From NCBI GenBank assembly GCA_029883255.1, contig JAOUJL010000018.1, positions 1 to 16,529 on the forward strand: DNA of 16,529 bases, written 5' to 3'. The DNA is from Candidatus Bathyarchaeota archaeon. Lineage in GTDB: Archaea; Thermoproteota; Bathyarchaeia; Bathyarchaeales; Bathyarchaeaceae. A program made the translations under genes and the position numbers. Below, one piece after another: positions 7,967-14,874 of this stretch; within the stretch, counting starts at the first letter, position 1, and each line of letters starts with the position of its first letter. Below the pieces are notes generated by a model. The model saw only the letters and a program-made list of their open reading frames with translations, was not told the DNA's origin and did not search any database.

Positions 7967-8800
7967 GTGTCAATACTAAAATGGTGGCAAAGTATGGAAA
8001 GAAAAGATTATTTTTACCCTGATATTGATGACAAAATAACAGCGTCTTTAATGAAAGAAAGAGAGCCTTTCGAAGGGTATTGGGAGAAAAGTGAAAAAAA
8101 AGTTTTAAATTTGATCAAGGAGTCTATTCAAGAACACGTCAAGAAAACTGCGGACTCTTGGTTTCTTGACGCAGGCTGCGGAACAGGCAGATTGTTGCCT
8201 AAATTTGAAAGACACTTTAACCATATTCTTGCAATCGATCCCGATCCCACTCAAATTAAAAAAGCGAAGAGTCTTGTCAAAAAAGGTGGATTTGCACACA
8301 AAGTTGTGTTTCAAGTGACTTCGATAGAGAAACTTGATTGGAGAAAAGAAAGTATCGATGTCATTCTGTGCAGTCATATACTCCAGCATGTACAAACAGA
8401 TTCTGTTCCCTTGATATTGCGGAAATTCGAGGAACTTACAAAAAAAGAAGGTCTACTTTTCATAATGGCAACTCATTCAAGAGAGAAATGTGACTATTAT
8501 GTTAAAGAATACTTGGAAAATTCTAAAGTAGTTGAAGAAAGAATTGAAAAGGAGGAATTCAATTCTCTTATCTTCAATGAAAAGAACATTCTTCCACTTC
8601 GTTTTTTTTCACGGAAGAGCATTATAAAAGAATTGGAGAACTCGGGTTTTGTCTTACTAGATTTTAGATCTTTCCATGTGCTAGGTAAAGCGTCATTCCT
8701 AGACAAGATAATTGATAGAGACCGCCTAGTGAACTCTGTAGATTTCCTGAAGACAAGACTAGGTAGAGACATTCTCGTCACTAGTAGAAAAACTAGTTAA
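7967..8800 (+). CDS. Class I SAM-dependent methyltransferase
   Basis: The 277-residue protein carries a Rossmann-fold methyltransferase core. Motif I is FLDAGCGTGRL (D68-A-G-C-G-T-G74), an acidic residue ends the second strand (AIDPDP, D91), and motif IV-like DVILCSHILQHV (131-142) follows. The core resembles the UbiE/Methyltransf_11 type. Residues 175-277 form a helical, charged C-terminal part that probably sets substrate choice; no target (DNA, RNA, lipid or small molecule) can be deduced, and there is no DNA-methylase NPPY/DPPY motif. The start is GTG at 7967; in-frame ATG at 7994 (MERKDYFYPD) is an equally plausible start, and no Shine-Dalgarno decides it. The next gene starts 50 bases downstream on the same strand. 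GC-alternating repeats flank the pair. Confidence 0.8.
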   Translation: MSILKWWQSMERKDYFYPDIDDKITASLMKEREPFEGYWEKSEKKVLNLIKESIQEHVKKTADSWFLDAGCGTGRLLPKFERHFNHILAIDPDPTQIKKAKSLVKKGGFAHKVVFQVTSIEKLDWRKESIDVILCSHILQHVQTDSVPLILRKFEELTKKEGLLFIMATHSREKCDYYVKEYLENSKVVEERIEKEEFNSLIFNEKNILPLRFFSRKSIIKELENSGFVLLDFRSFHVLGKASFLDKIIDRDRLVNSVDFLKTRLGRDILVTSRKTS

Positions 8801-8850
8801 ATAGAAGAAAATTCAATTCTGTTAGGAGTAGGTCAACTGAGGCATTATCG

Positions 8851-10155
8851 TTGGAAACTCCACCAGAATTATCGACAGAGAGTCTCCTAGAGTTTAATGA
8901 TGTTCGTTTGGCTTTTCTGAGCGTTTTTCCACTGACTGTCAATGAAAGCATTACTAGAGAGCAAGCAATTGAGATATTGAAAGAAAAAGGCATTAACACT
9001 GAATGGAAGATTCCATATTCAAAAGACTTCAAGGTAGCGGAAGAATTTCTCCTGCCGAGGAGAATTACTGATCAATATTTCCGTTTGAAGTTAAATGATT
9101 TTGAATTATCCTTTGTAAAAATGTTGCAAGAAAAACCAATTGACATCAGACTCTTAGCTAGTGTATTCTTGACAATCTACCCGAAGGTTGGTGTGGGTGT
9201 TCTGCTATTTAGTGTAAGATTAAACCATGGTAGTGTTGATGACTTAGTCTTTCTCCAACAAAGTCTGTATGGTAGAACCAAACTCGGCATAGTTCTTTCT
9301 CCTCCATTCAAAGAAGTACAAAAAAGCAATATCTCATTGGAAGAAGTCGCACAGAAGCATATTAATTTGATTTTATCTGCCTTTAGCATTCCTATACAGA
9401 ATCCTAGAATTTTACGGGCTAGGTGTGTGGAAATTCGTAGCTTGTCTGACTTTAAACTCAGAGATCCTACGGAATTATTTGAAAAATTTCCCAACCAAAC
9501 ATATGGATTGCTTGTTGCTGATGAAGGTTGGAGGTTTGTTCCACCAGAAACAGCAAAGGGAAGAATGCAACTTAAGTGGAGAACCAGAAACTTTCTGAGC
9601 GTACTTGCTTTGGCTCAATGTGTAATCTTTGTGAATTTTCAAGAGAAGGAGACATATACACAGTACCAGGCATCACAAAAGCAAATAAGAGAGAAATACG
9701 GACACGAAGTCGAGGAATACTTCACTTACTCTCCTGAAATTGCTGGACTTAATCACGGACCATTATTTATGTTAGAAAATGCTTCTGTTCAGCGTTTCAT
9801 AATAGAACAAACTGAAGAGCAGATCATAGAGACGCCACTGAAAAGCATTAAGGAAATCTTGATTTCAAGAGAGAAGCTTTTAGATGTCCTTTCAAGGTTG
9901 TCATGCATAAAGATACCTGAAATAGGTCTGTTGGGACAAAATGTTCAGGATGCAATGAGAGTCTCAAAAGGCATCGAAGAGTCAGAGAAAAAACTGGAAG
10001 AAGTTGAGCGCACACTTTTGATAAGATATAACCAAAGAATAAACCTCGGAATAGTCATCTTAACTGTCGTAAGCCTAGGAGTTGGAATTCTAAGCATACT
10101 AATAGATATGGGTTTATTGAATCTTTTATTGAATATTATTGCAAACAGTAGTTGA
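8851..10155 (+). CDS. Unknown protein with C-terminal membrane anchor
   Basis: The 434-residue protein has a large soluble part (1-395) and a C-terminal hydrophobic region that can hold one or two membrane helices (INLGIVILTVVSLGVGILSI near 397-416, then LLNLLLNIIA). A charged helix (EESEKKLEEVERTLLIRYNQ, about 373-392) precedes the membrane part, an arrangement reminiscent of CorA/RMD1-like proteins, although the CorA GMN motif is absent. Other stretches, such as NFLSVLALAQCVIFVNFQEK and PEIAGLNHGPLFMLENASVQ, look conserved but I do not recognise them. TTG at 8851 is preceded by GAGG about nine bases upstream. It probably shares a transcript with the methyltransferase 50 bases upstream. Six bases after its stop a GC-alternating tract begins. 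Confidence 0.7.
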   Translation: METPPELSTESLLEFNDVRLAFLSVFPLTVNESITREQAIEILKEKGINTEWKIPYSKDFKVAEEFLLPRRITDQYFRLKLNDFELSFVKMLQEKPIDIRLLASVFLTIYPKVGVGVLLFSVRLNHGSVDDLVFLQQSLYGRTKLGIVLSPPFKEVQKSNISLEEVAQKHINLILSAFSIPIQNPRILRARCVEIRSLSDFKLRDPTELFEKFPNQTYGLLVADEGWRFVPPETAKGRMQLKWRTRNFLSVLALAQCVIFVNFQEKETYTQYQASQKQIREKYGHEVEEYFTYSPEIAGLNHGPLFMLENASVQRFIIEQTEEQIIETPLKSIKEILISREKLLDVLSRLSCIKIPEIGLLGQNVQDAMRVSKGIEESEKKLEEVERTLLIRYNQRINLGIVILTVVSLGVGILSILIDMGLLNLLLNIIANSS

Positions 10156-10161
10156 TGAAAG

Positions 10162-10286
10162 GCGCGCGCTTGTACAGTATCTAACTTACACGAAACAAGT
10201 AGGTTTTAACCTAAAAAACTGTGTCTAATTTGTGTCTACATATACTGACTGATACCCTACCTAACCCTAGATACTGTCGCGCGCGC
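10162..10286. repeat. Inverted repeat of GC tract plus ACAGTATCTA, arms about 20 bases, 84-base centre
   Basis: The left arm is GCGCGCGC (10162-10169), TTGT, ACAGTATCTA (10174-10183). The right arm is TAGATACTGT (10268-10277) followed by CGCGCGCGC (10278-10286). The 10-base cores are perfect complements; the only difference is the 4-base versus 1-base linker to the GC tract. The centre holds a small palindrome TAGGTTTTAACCTA (10200-10213) and a direct repeat TGTGTCTA (10220-10227, 10231-10238). The element lies between two converging genes and its right arm overlaps the tail of the broken NERD gene. It could be a bidirectional terminator, a protein-binding site or the edge of a mobile unit. 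Confidence 0.6.
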
Positions 10287-11010
10287 TAAATTTTGACCCC
10301 CCACATTCGCGTGCACGTTTAGAATTTCTTTGCTCATTAACTCAATTTCTTGAGCGGATAGACGTCTTGTTTCTTGGGTTATGTAATTGGTCAATTCATC
10401 AATCTTTAGAACTTCAACGTTGGATGGGGTTTTGCGCTTAATCTAATTCTACTTTTTTGTTAGCGAAAACTACAACCCCTTGAACCCAAGGAAGTTTTGA
10501 TACAAAAATCCCAGAAGCCTTAATGGCCTTATAGACTCTCGAAGTGTTGACGCGTGCTTGTGTAAAAGGGTTTTGACCTATACCTGTCCAACTATCTTCA
10601 TAGCAAATAATCTTGCCACTGTGGTTTTTGGTTTCCAATACAAATATTCCTGTTGGTCCCAGAACAATATGGTCAATGTTGCTTCTTTTACCCGCAACAA
10701 GCTGAACATCATTGATGAGAAAATAGTCGTCGCTCAAAGTTGAAGAAAGAACTTTGGTAACTTGTTTTTCTCCTTCAAAGCCTCGCTGGTAGCCACGATG
10801 CAGTCGGTAGAAAACTAGCACCCCAATTAGCGGAAATATCATTACTAACACACGAGCGGTGTCGTACCGCCCTAGGTCAATATAAAGAGGCAAAATTGGG
10901 TCAGTGGTAAGAAATATGACAACAAAGACAAATAGACACAAGACCCCCAAAATTAAGTACTGGTACGCTTTTCTTTTCAGGTAAGTTCCTGACAACTTCA
11001 AAATCTTCAA
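10257..11010 (-). pseudogene. Membrane-anchored NERD-domain (nuclease-related) protein, frameshifted
   Basis: From TTG at 11010 the intact frame gives 190 residues ending at TAA 10440-10438. Two membrane helices (about 18-36 and 52-69) are followed by a NERD domain: GFEGEKQV (G80-E81), NIDHIVLGPTGIFVLETKNH (D113, E126-x-K128, a PD-(D/E)XK-like site) and QNPFTQARVN. The domain is cut soon after WVQGVVVFANKKVELD. One base further on, the next frame continues the family sequence as RKTPSNVEVLKIDELTNYIT and runs 59 residues to TAG at 10259-10257. A single extra base near 10437-10441 (reading GAT AAG instead of GATTAAG) would restore about 250 residues. This is either a real disabling mutation or a sequencing error. 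NERD proteins are thought to act on nucleic acids and occur in defence contexts. Confidence 0.8.
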
Positions 11011-11094
11011 GTTTACAGCGACCTTCTTATATCACGCACTGCATCATTTCATATTATATTATACCATACTGCAGCTCTTCATGTCTATTAGGTC

Positions 11095-11104
11095 TTTATA
11101 TAAG
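11095..11104 (+). promoter_or_regulatory. TATA box before the GNAT remnant
   Basis: TTTATATAAG lies about 24 bases before the GTG at 11123 and about 36 before the ATG at 11135. This is good archaeal TATA spacing and suggests the acetyltransferase gene once had a working promoter and a very short leader. Confidence 0.5.
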
Positions 11105-11122
11105 GGACGTGTCTAGAGTTTT

Positions 11123-11256
11123 GTGGTTTCCAAGATGATTGAAGGTAAGAAAGTTCGTTTGCGTAGTTTTGAGCTTTCAGATTTAGATGAGATCATGAAG
11201 CATTGGAATAATATGGAGCTTAGCGCACGCGTAGACATCCTTCTCCCGTTTCTCAA
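11123..11256 (+). pseudogene. Truncated GNAT acetyltransferase (N-terminal fragment)
   Basis: From ATG at 11135 (or GTG at 11123) the protein starts MIEGKKVRLRSFELSDLDEI and continues MKHWNNMELS. This is the classic opening of RimJ/RimL-type GNAT N-acetyltransferases: first strand 'xxxRLRxxxxxDxxxIxxWxNxxEL'. Family members run about 160-190 residues and carry an acetyl-CoA loop (R/Q-x-x-G-x-G/A). Here similarity stops after about 30-40 residues. The frame stays open to 11512, but only by reading the complement of a better-looking minus-strand gene (11257-11466). The acetyl-CoA-binding half is missing, so the protein cannot work as a GNAT enzyme. I infer a deletion or recombination joint between about 11225 and 11256. 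Confidence 0.7.
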
Positions 11257-11466
11257 TCACGTTTCCTCGCTCGTTGGGTTCACGATATATGACAAATACT
11301 TGCCGTCTTCTTGCTTGCGTGTTGTTAGGTACAACCTCTTGAATCTGCCACGTCTTTGGTTACGTTTGAGAGCCGTTCTTATCGTGGATGGAGAACCTTC
11401 TTCTTGCGTAAGTACCAACGCTTTCCCGAGTGGAATGCTCGCGAAAATTTGCGCGCGCACGACCAT
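11257..11466 (-). CDS. Small basic protein, possibly DNA-binding, unknown
   Basis: From ATG at 11466 the frame encodes 69 residues; TTG at 11508 would give 83. The sequence is well balanced and looks like a real domain: FASIPLGKALVLTQEEGSPS, TIRTALKRNQRRGRFKRLYL, then TTRKQEDGKYLSYIVNP. A helix with S-T-I-R-T-A-L-K-R followed by two basic strands resembles a small winged-helix or recognition-helix arrangement, with the strand pair as the wing; this is inference from pattern only. It lies antisense to, and more convincing than, the downstream reading of the GNAT remnant. The first codons contain a GC-alternating tract (11451-11458). No neighbour suggests a role. Confidence 0.45.
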   Translation of the reverse strand: MVVRAQIFASIPLGKALVLTQEEGSPSTIRTALKRNQRRGRFKRLYLTTRKQEDGKYLSYIVNPTSEET

Positions 11467-11600
11467 TAAGAAGTTGTTTAACTCGAATAAAACTTTAACT
11501 TTCTGCAAATAAAAAAGTCAAATGGCACATGAAATAGCGTCCATAAATGTTATGCAGTAATCATGGTAATCAAGAAAGCTGCAATAACTACATGCGCTAG

Positions 11601-12413
11601 TTAATCTTCCCCACATATTTCCTCGGGGTTTATAGAGATCAAACCACTTATACTAGTTATGTACCTACCTGATCCTGTAAGTTCATATTCATTTTCTCTA
11701 CCTAATTTGATCTTATTGATATATCCTGCATTTTCAAGTTTGTGCAAAACATTTCTATTCAATCTCATTATTATGGAAGTTTTTTCAGATCTGCCAATAC
11801 CAAAATAATCTACATTAAACCCATTAACTTTTGATTTAGACAAAAATTGGATAATATCAATTGTCCTCATTTTATTCCTCTTAGAAATTTCTACTAATAC
11901 CTTTAATCCTAATTCGTTTGGCATTAAGATCTTAAAGTTCTCAAGGAAATCAACGACTCTATTATCACATATTGTAATCCCGTGCTCTTCTCTTTCTAAT
12001 TCAGTTGTTGAGTACCTGTCAGCCTTGACATAATATACCTTGACGTCATGAAACATACCTGCCAATGTGGCTCCCACGGATGTAAGCCTGCCACCAGAAG
12101 ACATATTAATATAAACATTATTACCCCGAGCTTTTTCTTTGCATATTAGATTACTAATTTTTCTCATTACATCCAACAGATCAATGAGCTTTGTGTCTAT
12201 TACGATGACTTCAATATTTAGTAGTTTAAAAAAATCTTTCACTTTTTCAGCTTTTTCCATATGTTCTTCCGTCATATGCGGAGGAGCGTATCCTGATGAT
12301 TGAGTTGTCAGTAAATAGACGCGATTGGGTCTGAATCCTTCTCTTCCTTGGAAGGGAATTACAGCACGATCAAACTCAATGCCTAAGGGAATTATGTGGA
12401 CGATTTCTTCCAA
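11601..12413 (-). CDS. CARF-like sensor / winged-helix regulator (DUF6293, HFX_2341-like)
   Basis: The N-terminus (EEIVHIIPLGIEFDRAVIPF, then NRVYLLTT) matches the HFX_2341/DUF6293 type of archaeal regulators related to Csa3. It has a Rossmann-like CARF-type domain, and INMSSGGRLTSVGATLAGMF holds the S/T-G-G loop that in CARF proteins contacts cyclic nucleotides or similar ligands (about residues 103-119). The C-terminal half (about 165-255) reads as a winged helix: LGLKVLVEISKRNKMRTIDI, IMRLNRNVLHKLENAGYI, KLGRENEYELTGSGR. I chose TTG at 12413 because AGGTG lies six bases upstream; GTG at 12422 would overlap that site. It is divergent from the ubiquitin-like operon, with TAACG repeats in between, and is a candidate regulator of it. 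The ligand is unknown. Confidence 0.75.
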   Translation of the reverse strand: MEEIVHIIPLGIEFDRAVIPFQGREGFRPNRVYLLTTQSSGYAPPHMTEEHMEKAEKVKDFFKLLNIEVIVIDTKLIDLLDVMRKISNLICKEKARGNNVYINMSSGGRLTSVGATLAGMFHDVKVYYVKADRYSTTELEREEHGITICDNRVVDFLENFKILMPNELGLKVLVEISKRNKMRTIDIIQFLSKSKVNGFNVDYFGIGRSEKTSIIMRLNRNVLHKLENAGYINKIKLGRENEYELTGSGRYITSISGLISINPEEICGED

Positions 12414-12423
12414 GTTTAACACC

Positions 12424-12458
12424 TAACGTGATAACGATGTTAACGATTATAACGTGAT
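12424..12458. promoter_or_regulatory. Tandem TAACG iterons, putative operator
   Basis: Four near-identical units start at 12424, 12432, 12441 and 12450: TAACGTGAT, TAACGATGT, TAACGATTA, TAACGTGAT. The spacing is 8, 9 and 9 bases. They fill the gap between the divergent CARF-like regulator and the membrane/ubiquitin-like operon. A TATA-like ACTTAATAG (12462-12470) follows on the operon side. A related TTACGGTGAT lies at 12471-12480. Tandem sites in a shared control region fit binding by the adjacent winged-helix protein; that link is inference. Confidence 0.55.
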
Positions 12459-12506
12459 CATACTTAATAGTTACGGTGATATGCATATTAGGGAGGTATA
12501 TCGAAA

Positions 12507-12806
12507 ATGAATAAGGATGAGCACGTCCTTGGTGCGCTCATCTCTAATTTCGTCTATTGGATGATTCCCCTTCACAATGGCATCGCCGCACTATTGATCA
12601 GCAGCATCTTTGCACTTTGGGGTGGATTAGCTCCAGATGCGCTGGAACCTCCAACTTGGCGGGGCCACAGAGGAGGTTGGCATTATTTTGCTGGACCTAT
12701 TAGTATCCTTCCCGCAATATTCTTCGTCAACTCGGACTTGATACTGTTCGTCATTGGCGCTTTTTGTGTTGGTTATTTTTCACATTTTATTTTGGACATA
12801 CTATAG
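12507..12806 (+). CDS. Small YdjM/DUF457-like membrane protein, first gene of the ubiquitin-like operon
   Basis: The 99-residue protein shows YdjM/DUF457 motifs in order: H6-x-x-x-G-A near the N-terminus, G-L-A-P43-D44 after the first helices, H54-R-G-G-W-H59 in the loop, and G-Y-F-S-H93-x3-D97 at the end. In larger relatives these His and Asp residues are taken as metal ligands of a membrane-embedded hydrolase-like fold. Here the chain is short and stops at the final motif, so activity is uncertain. ATG at 12507 is preceded by a strong GGGAGGT nine bases upstream. Its TAG stop directly abuts the Shine-Dalgarno (GGGGGTGAT) of the ubiquitin-like gene. This spacing indicates one transcript, though a functional link to the conjugation genes is not proven. 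Confidence 0.75.
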   Translation: MNKDEHVLGALISNFVYWMIPLHNGIAALLISSIFALWGGLAPDALEPPTWRGHRGGWHYFAGPISILPAIFFVNSDLILFVIGAFCVGYFSHFILDIL

Positions 12807-12817
12807 GGGGTGATAAA

Positions 12818-13066
12818 TTGAGTGAGGAGAAACAAATGGAAGGGAAAGGCAAGTTCTATACGCTCTTCATCGACGACGTGGAATACCGTGTGGATAAACA
12901 AGAGTTAACTGGTAAAGAGATAATGGATTTGGGCAGTATACCTTACGATGTAGGTTTATTGCTAATTCTTGAGGACGGTACGCAAGTACAAGTTGGTGAA
13001 GACGAAGTAATAGAGCTGAAGCCCGGTAGGCGATTCAAGAAAGCCCCAAGGTTCAAACGAGGTTAA
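12818..13066 (+). CDS. Ubiquitin-like protein, single multiubiquitin-type domain ending in Gly
   Basis: The 82-residue protein has one beta-grasp domain of the multiubiquitin (Multi_ubiq) type. Strands FYTLFIDD and VEYRVDKQEL form a hairpin, the helix lies around TGKEIMDLGS, then LLLILEDGTQVQVGEDEVIE, and the tail is LKPGRRFKKAPRFKRG. The chain ends exactly at Gly82, so the C-terminus is ready for adenylation without proteolytic trimming; many bacterial relatives have several tandem domains or a tail. TTG at 12818 was chosen because GGGGGTGAT lies 3-6 bases upstream; an ATG further upstream at 12764 overlaps the previous gene. The E2 gene starts 2 bases after its stop. It would be the modifier attached to targets by the downstream E1 and E2. 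Confidence 0.85.
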   Translation: MSEEKQMEGKGKFYTLFIDDVEYRVDKQELTGKEIMDLGSIPYDVGLLLILEDGTQVQVGEDEVIELKPGRRFKKAPRFKRG

Positions 13067-13068
13067 GA

Positions 13069-13461
13069 ATGTTGCAGAGAAAATTAGCTGAAATTGAGCT
13101 ACTTGAGAAGAAATATGGCAAAATCGAACATGAGCCAAGCTTAGAGTGGATTATCTTTAAAGAATTCAAACTACCTAAGGGCTGGAATCGTGCCACAACT
13201 GAAATCTTAATTATGATCCCTCCAGGTTACCCAGTAACTCCGCCAGACAATTTCTACGTGCCAGTTGGGTTTAGACTTGAATCTGGCGCCATGCCTCAAA
13301 GCTATAGTGAAAACCAAAATCATTTGGGGCGGCAGTGGGGTGTTTTTTCAGTTCACATTCAAAAAGAGACCTGGTCTCCTTCTACCGACTTACTGAGTGG
13401 TGACAATTTACTCACTTACATGATGGTTGTTGTTGAAAAGAGATTAGAGGAGGCCAATTAA
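13069..13461 (+). CDS. E2/UBC-fold protein (prokaryotic E2 family E-like) with Ser at the catalytic Cys position
   Basis: The 130-residue protein follows the UBC order. An N-terminal helix (LQRKLAEIELLEKKYG) and strands are followed by MIPPGYPVTPPDNFYVP, the E2 'P-x-x-Y-P-x-x-P-P' turn. Then comes NENQ/NH near 82-85 and G91-V-F-S94-V-H-I97, which lines up with G-x-I-C-L-D-I of classical E2s, followed by W102-S-P104 and a C-terminal helix. The protein contains no cysteine at all; Ser94 occupies the active-site position. Oxyester-forming E2s have been reported in diverged bacterial ubiquitin-like pathways, so Ser94 may be the acceptor. ATG at 13069 uses the GAGGT at the end of the upstream gene. 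The E1 gene begins at the very next base after its stop. Confidence 0.8.
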   Translation: MLQRKLAEIELLEKKYGKIEHEPSLEWIIFKEFKLPKGWNRATTEILIMIPPGYPVTPPDNFYVPVGFRLESGAMPQSYSENQNHLGRQWGVFSVHIQKETWSPSTDLLSGDNLLTYMMVVVEKRLEEAN

Positions 13462-14874
13462 TTGAATAAGATTGTGATTCCAAAATCAATATGGGAAAGA
13501 GCTAAAGTCTATCTGCAAAATGACAATTGTGAAAGTTTCTTATTCTTTTTCTGTGGAATTAATAAGACTTTGAAAAGTGTAACCTTCTTAGTAAGGGATT
13601 TCATCAGAGTACAAGAAAAAGATATTGCAGTATCTGATGATTATTCTACACAGGTTGAATTGAATGCTTTATTAGATATCACCAATAGGGCTCATCAAGA
13701 AAATGTGGCAATTGTGGAAGCTCATAATCATCCTTTTTCAAGAGAGCATGTTACTTTTTCATACACTGATCATGAGGGTTACAAGGAGTTTGTGCCTTAC
13801 ATTTTAGATTATTTGAAAAAGCCATATGGAGCTACTGTATGGAGCAGCGAATCTGCAGATGGAATGATGTGGACACAATCGTTTACTGGCTGTGAAGAAA
13901 TTCATCAGATTAGAATACTTGGTAAGAATATCACAAATTATTCGACGTCATCCAATCGAGAAGCATCAAAGGCAAAATCAAATTCACTGAATCGGGCCCA
14001 TAGGCAAGTATTAGCACTGGGTGAATCAGGACAAGAGCAAATTGGTCGTAAATCTGTAGCGCTAATAGGATTAGGTGGTATAGGCTCACATGTAGCACAA
14101 CAACTAACCTATCTTGGCGTACGTGATTTCGTATTAGTTGACTTTGATATTATTCAGACTGAAAACCTGAACAGAATCGTTGGAGCTTATCCACGCGACA
14201 TTGGCAAATCGAAAGTGGAAATTGCAGCTCGAATGATCAAATCAATAGCCGGAAATGAGAAATCACGAGTAGTCCGGTTAGAAAAGAATCTTCGACACGA
14301 AGATGTGTTGAATCATATCAAAAGCTGTGATGTAATCTTTGGTTGTGTCGATAATGACGGTGCGAGACTGATCCTAAACGAACTAGCTTTAGCATATATG
14401 GTTCCATATTTTGATTCAGCCTTTGGCATACATGCGGAAAACAGAGTTATTGAAGAGGCGGGCGGTAGAGTTATTCTTGTTTTGCCTGATGAACCATGCC
14501 TGCTGTGCTGCAAAGATATCGACATATCAGAAGCTTCATATTTCCTAGCATCTCGCAAAGAACAAGCATTTCGAGAAGAGAGAGGTTATGTATCCGGCGC
14601 CCATGTTCCTTCACCTTCCATTATCTCTCTTGATGGGATAATTGCTTCAATTGCGGTAACTGAATTTACAGCACTAATCACAGGTTTTCGAGAAGCTCTA
14701 CAATATTCATCATACGATTTTTTAAAGCAACAACTAAACAAAAGGATTGTGAAGAAGAACACGAATTGCATCCATTGCAATTTGGCCGGTTTTGGTGATG
14801 ACTCAGACATAATGAGATATGCAATTCAGAGCAATGTTGAAAACAAAATAGCGGTGAACTCTTTTGCCGAATAA
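13462..14874 (+). CDS. JAB/JAMM peptidase - ThiF-type E1 adenylyltransferase fusion
   Basis: In this 470-residue fusion, residues 1-150 are a JAB/JAMM isopeptidase with the zinc set E24 (CESFLFFFCG), H88-N-H90, S100-x-x-D103. Residues about 180-440 are an E1/ThiF/MoeB adenylation domain: G203-x-G-G-I-G-S-H (ATP loop), V-D227-F-D229, ENLNR, D-x-G-K249, and G-C-V-D297-N. A structural zinc site is formed by C346-x2-C349 and C436-x2-C439. There is no Cys between 351 and 435, where E1-type enzymes usually carry a catalytic Cys; SPSIISLDG lies there. One chain thus both activates the ubiquitin-like protein and can remove it. TTG at 13462 directly follows the E2 stop, with AGAGGAGG eight bases upstream inside the E2 gene. 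Confidence 0.9.
   Translation: MNKIVIPKSIWERAKVYLQNDNCESFLFFFCGINKTLKSVTFLVRDFIRVQEKDIAVSDDYSTQVELNALLDITNRAHQENVAIVEAHNHPFSREHVTFSYTDHEGYKEFVPYILDYLKKPYGATVWSSESADGMMWTQSFTGCEEIHQIRILGKNITNYSTSSNREASKAKSNSLNRAHRQVLALGESGQEQIGRKSVALIGLGGIGSHVAQQLTYLGVRDFVLVDFDIIQTENLNRIVGAYPRDIGKSKVEIAARMIKSIAGNEKSRVVRLEKNLRHEDVLNHIKSCDVIFGCVDNDGARLILNELALAYMVPYFDSAFGIHAENRVIEEAGGRVILVLPDEPCLLCCKDIDISEASYFLASRKEQAFREERGYVSGAHVPSPSIISLDGIIASIAVTEFTALITGFREALQYSSYDFLKQQLNKRIVKKNTNCIHCNLAGFGDDSDIMRYAIQSNVENKIAVNSFAE

Noticed and set aside
7967..8800. Restriction-modification DNA methylase
   Set aside because: The fold is a class I methyltransferase, but no NPPY/DPPY or PCQ catalytic motif and no adjacent nuclease is present.
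11260..11512. Plus-strand continuation of the GNAT frame as a real C-terminus
   Set aside because: It has no acetyl-CoA motif and odd composition, while the opposite strand reads as a better-balanced protein.
12764..12817. Earlier ATG start for the ubiquitin-like protein
   Set aside because: It overlaps the membrane protein gene in another frame, while TTG at 12818 has a strong Shine-Dalgarno directly upstream.
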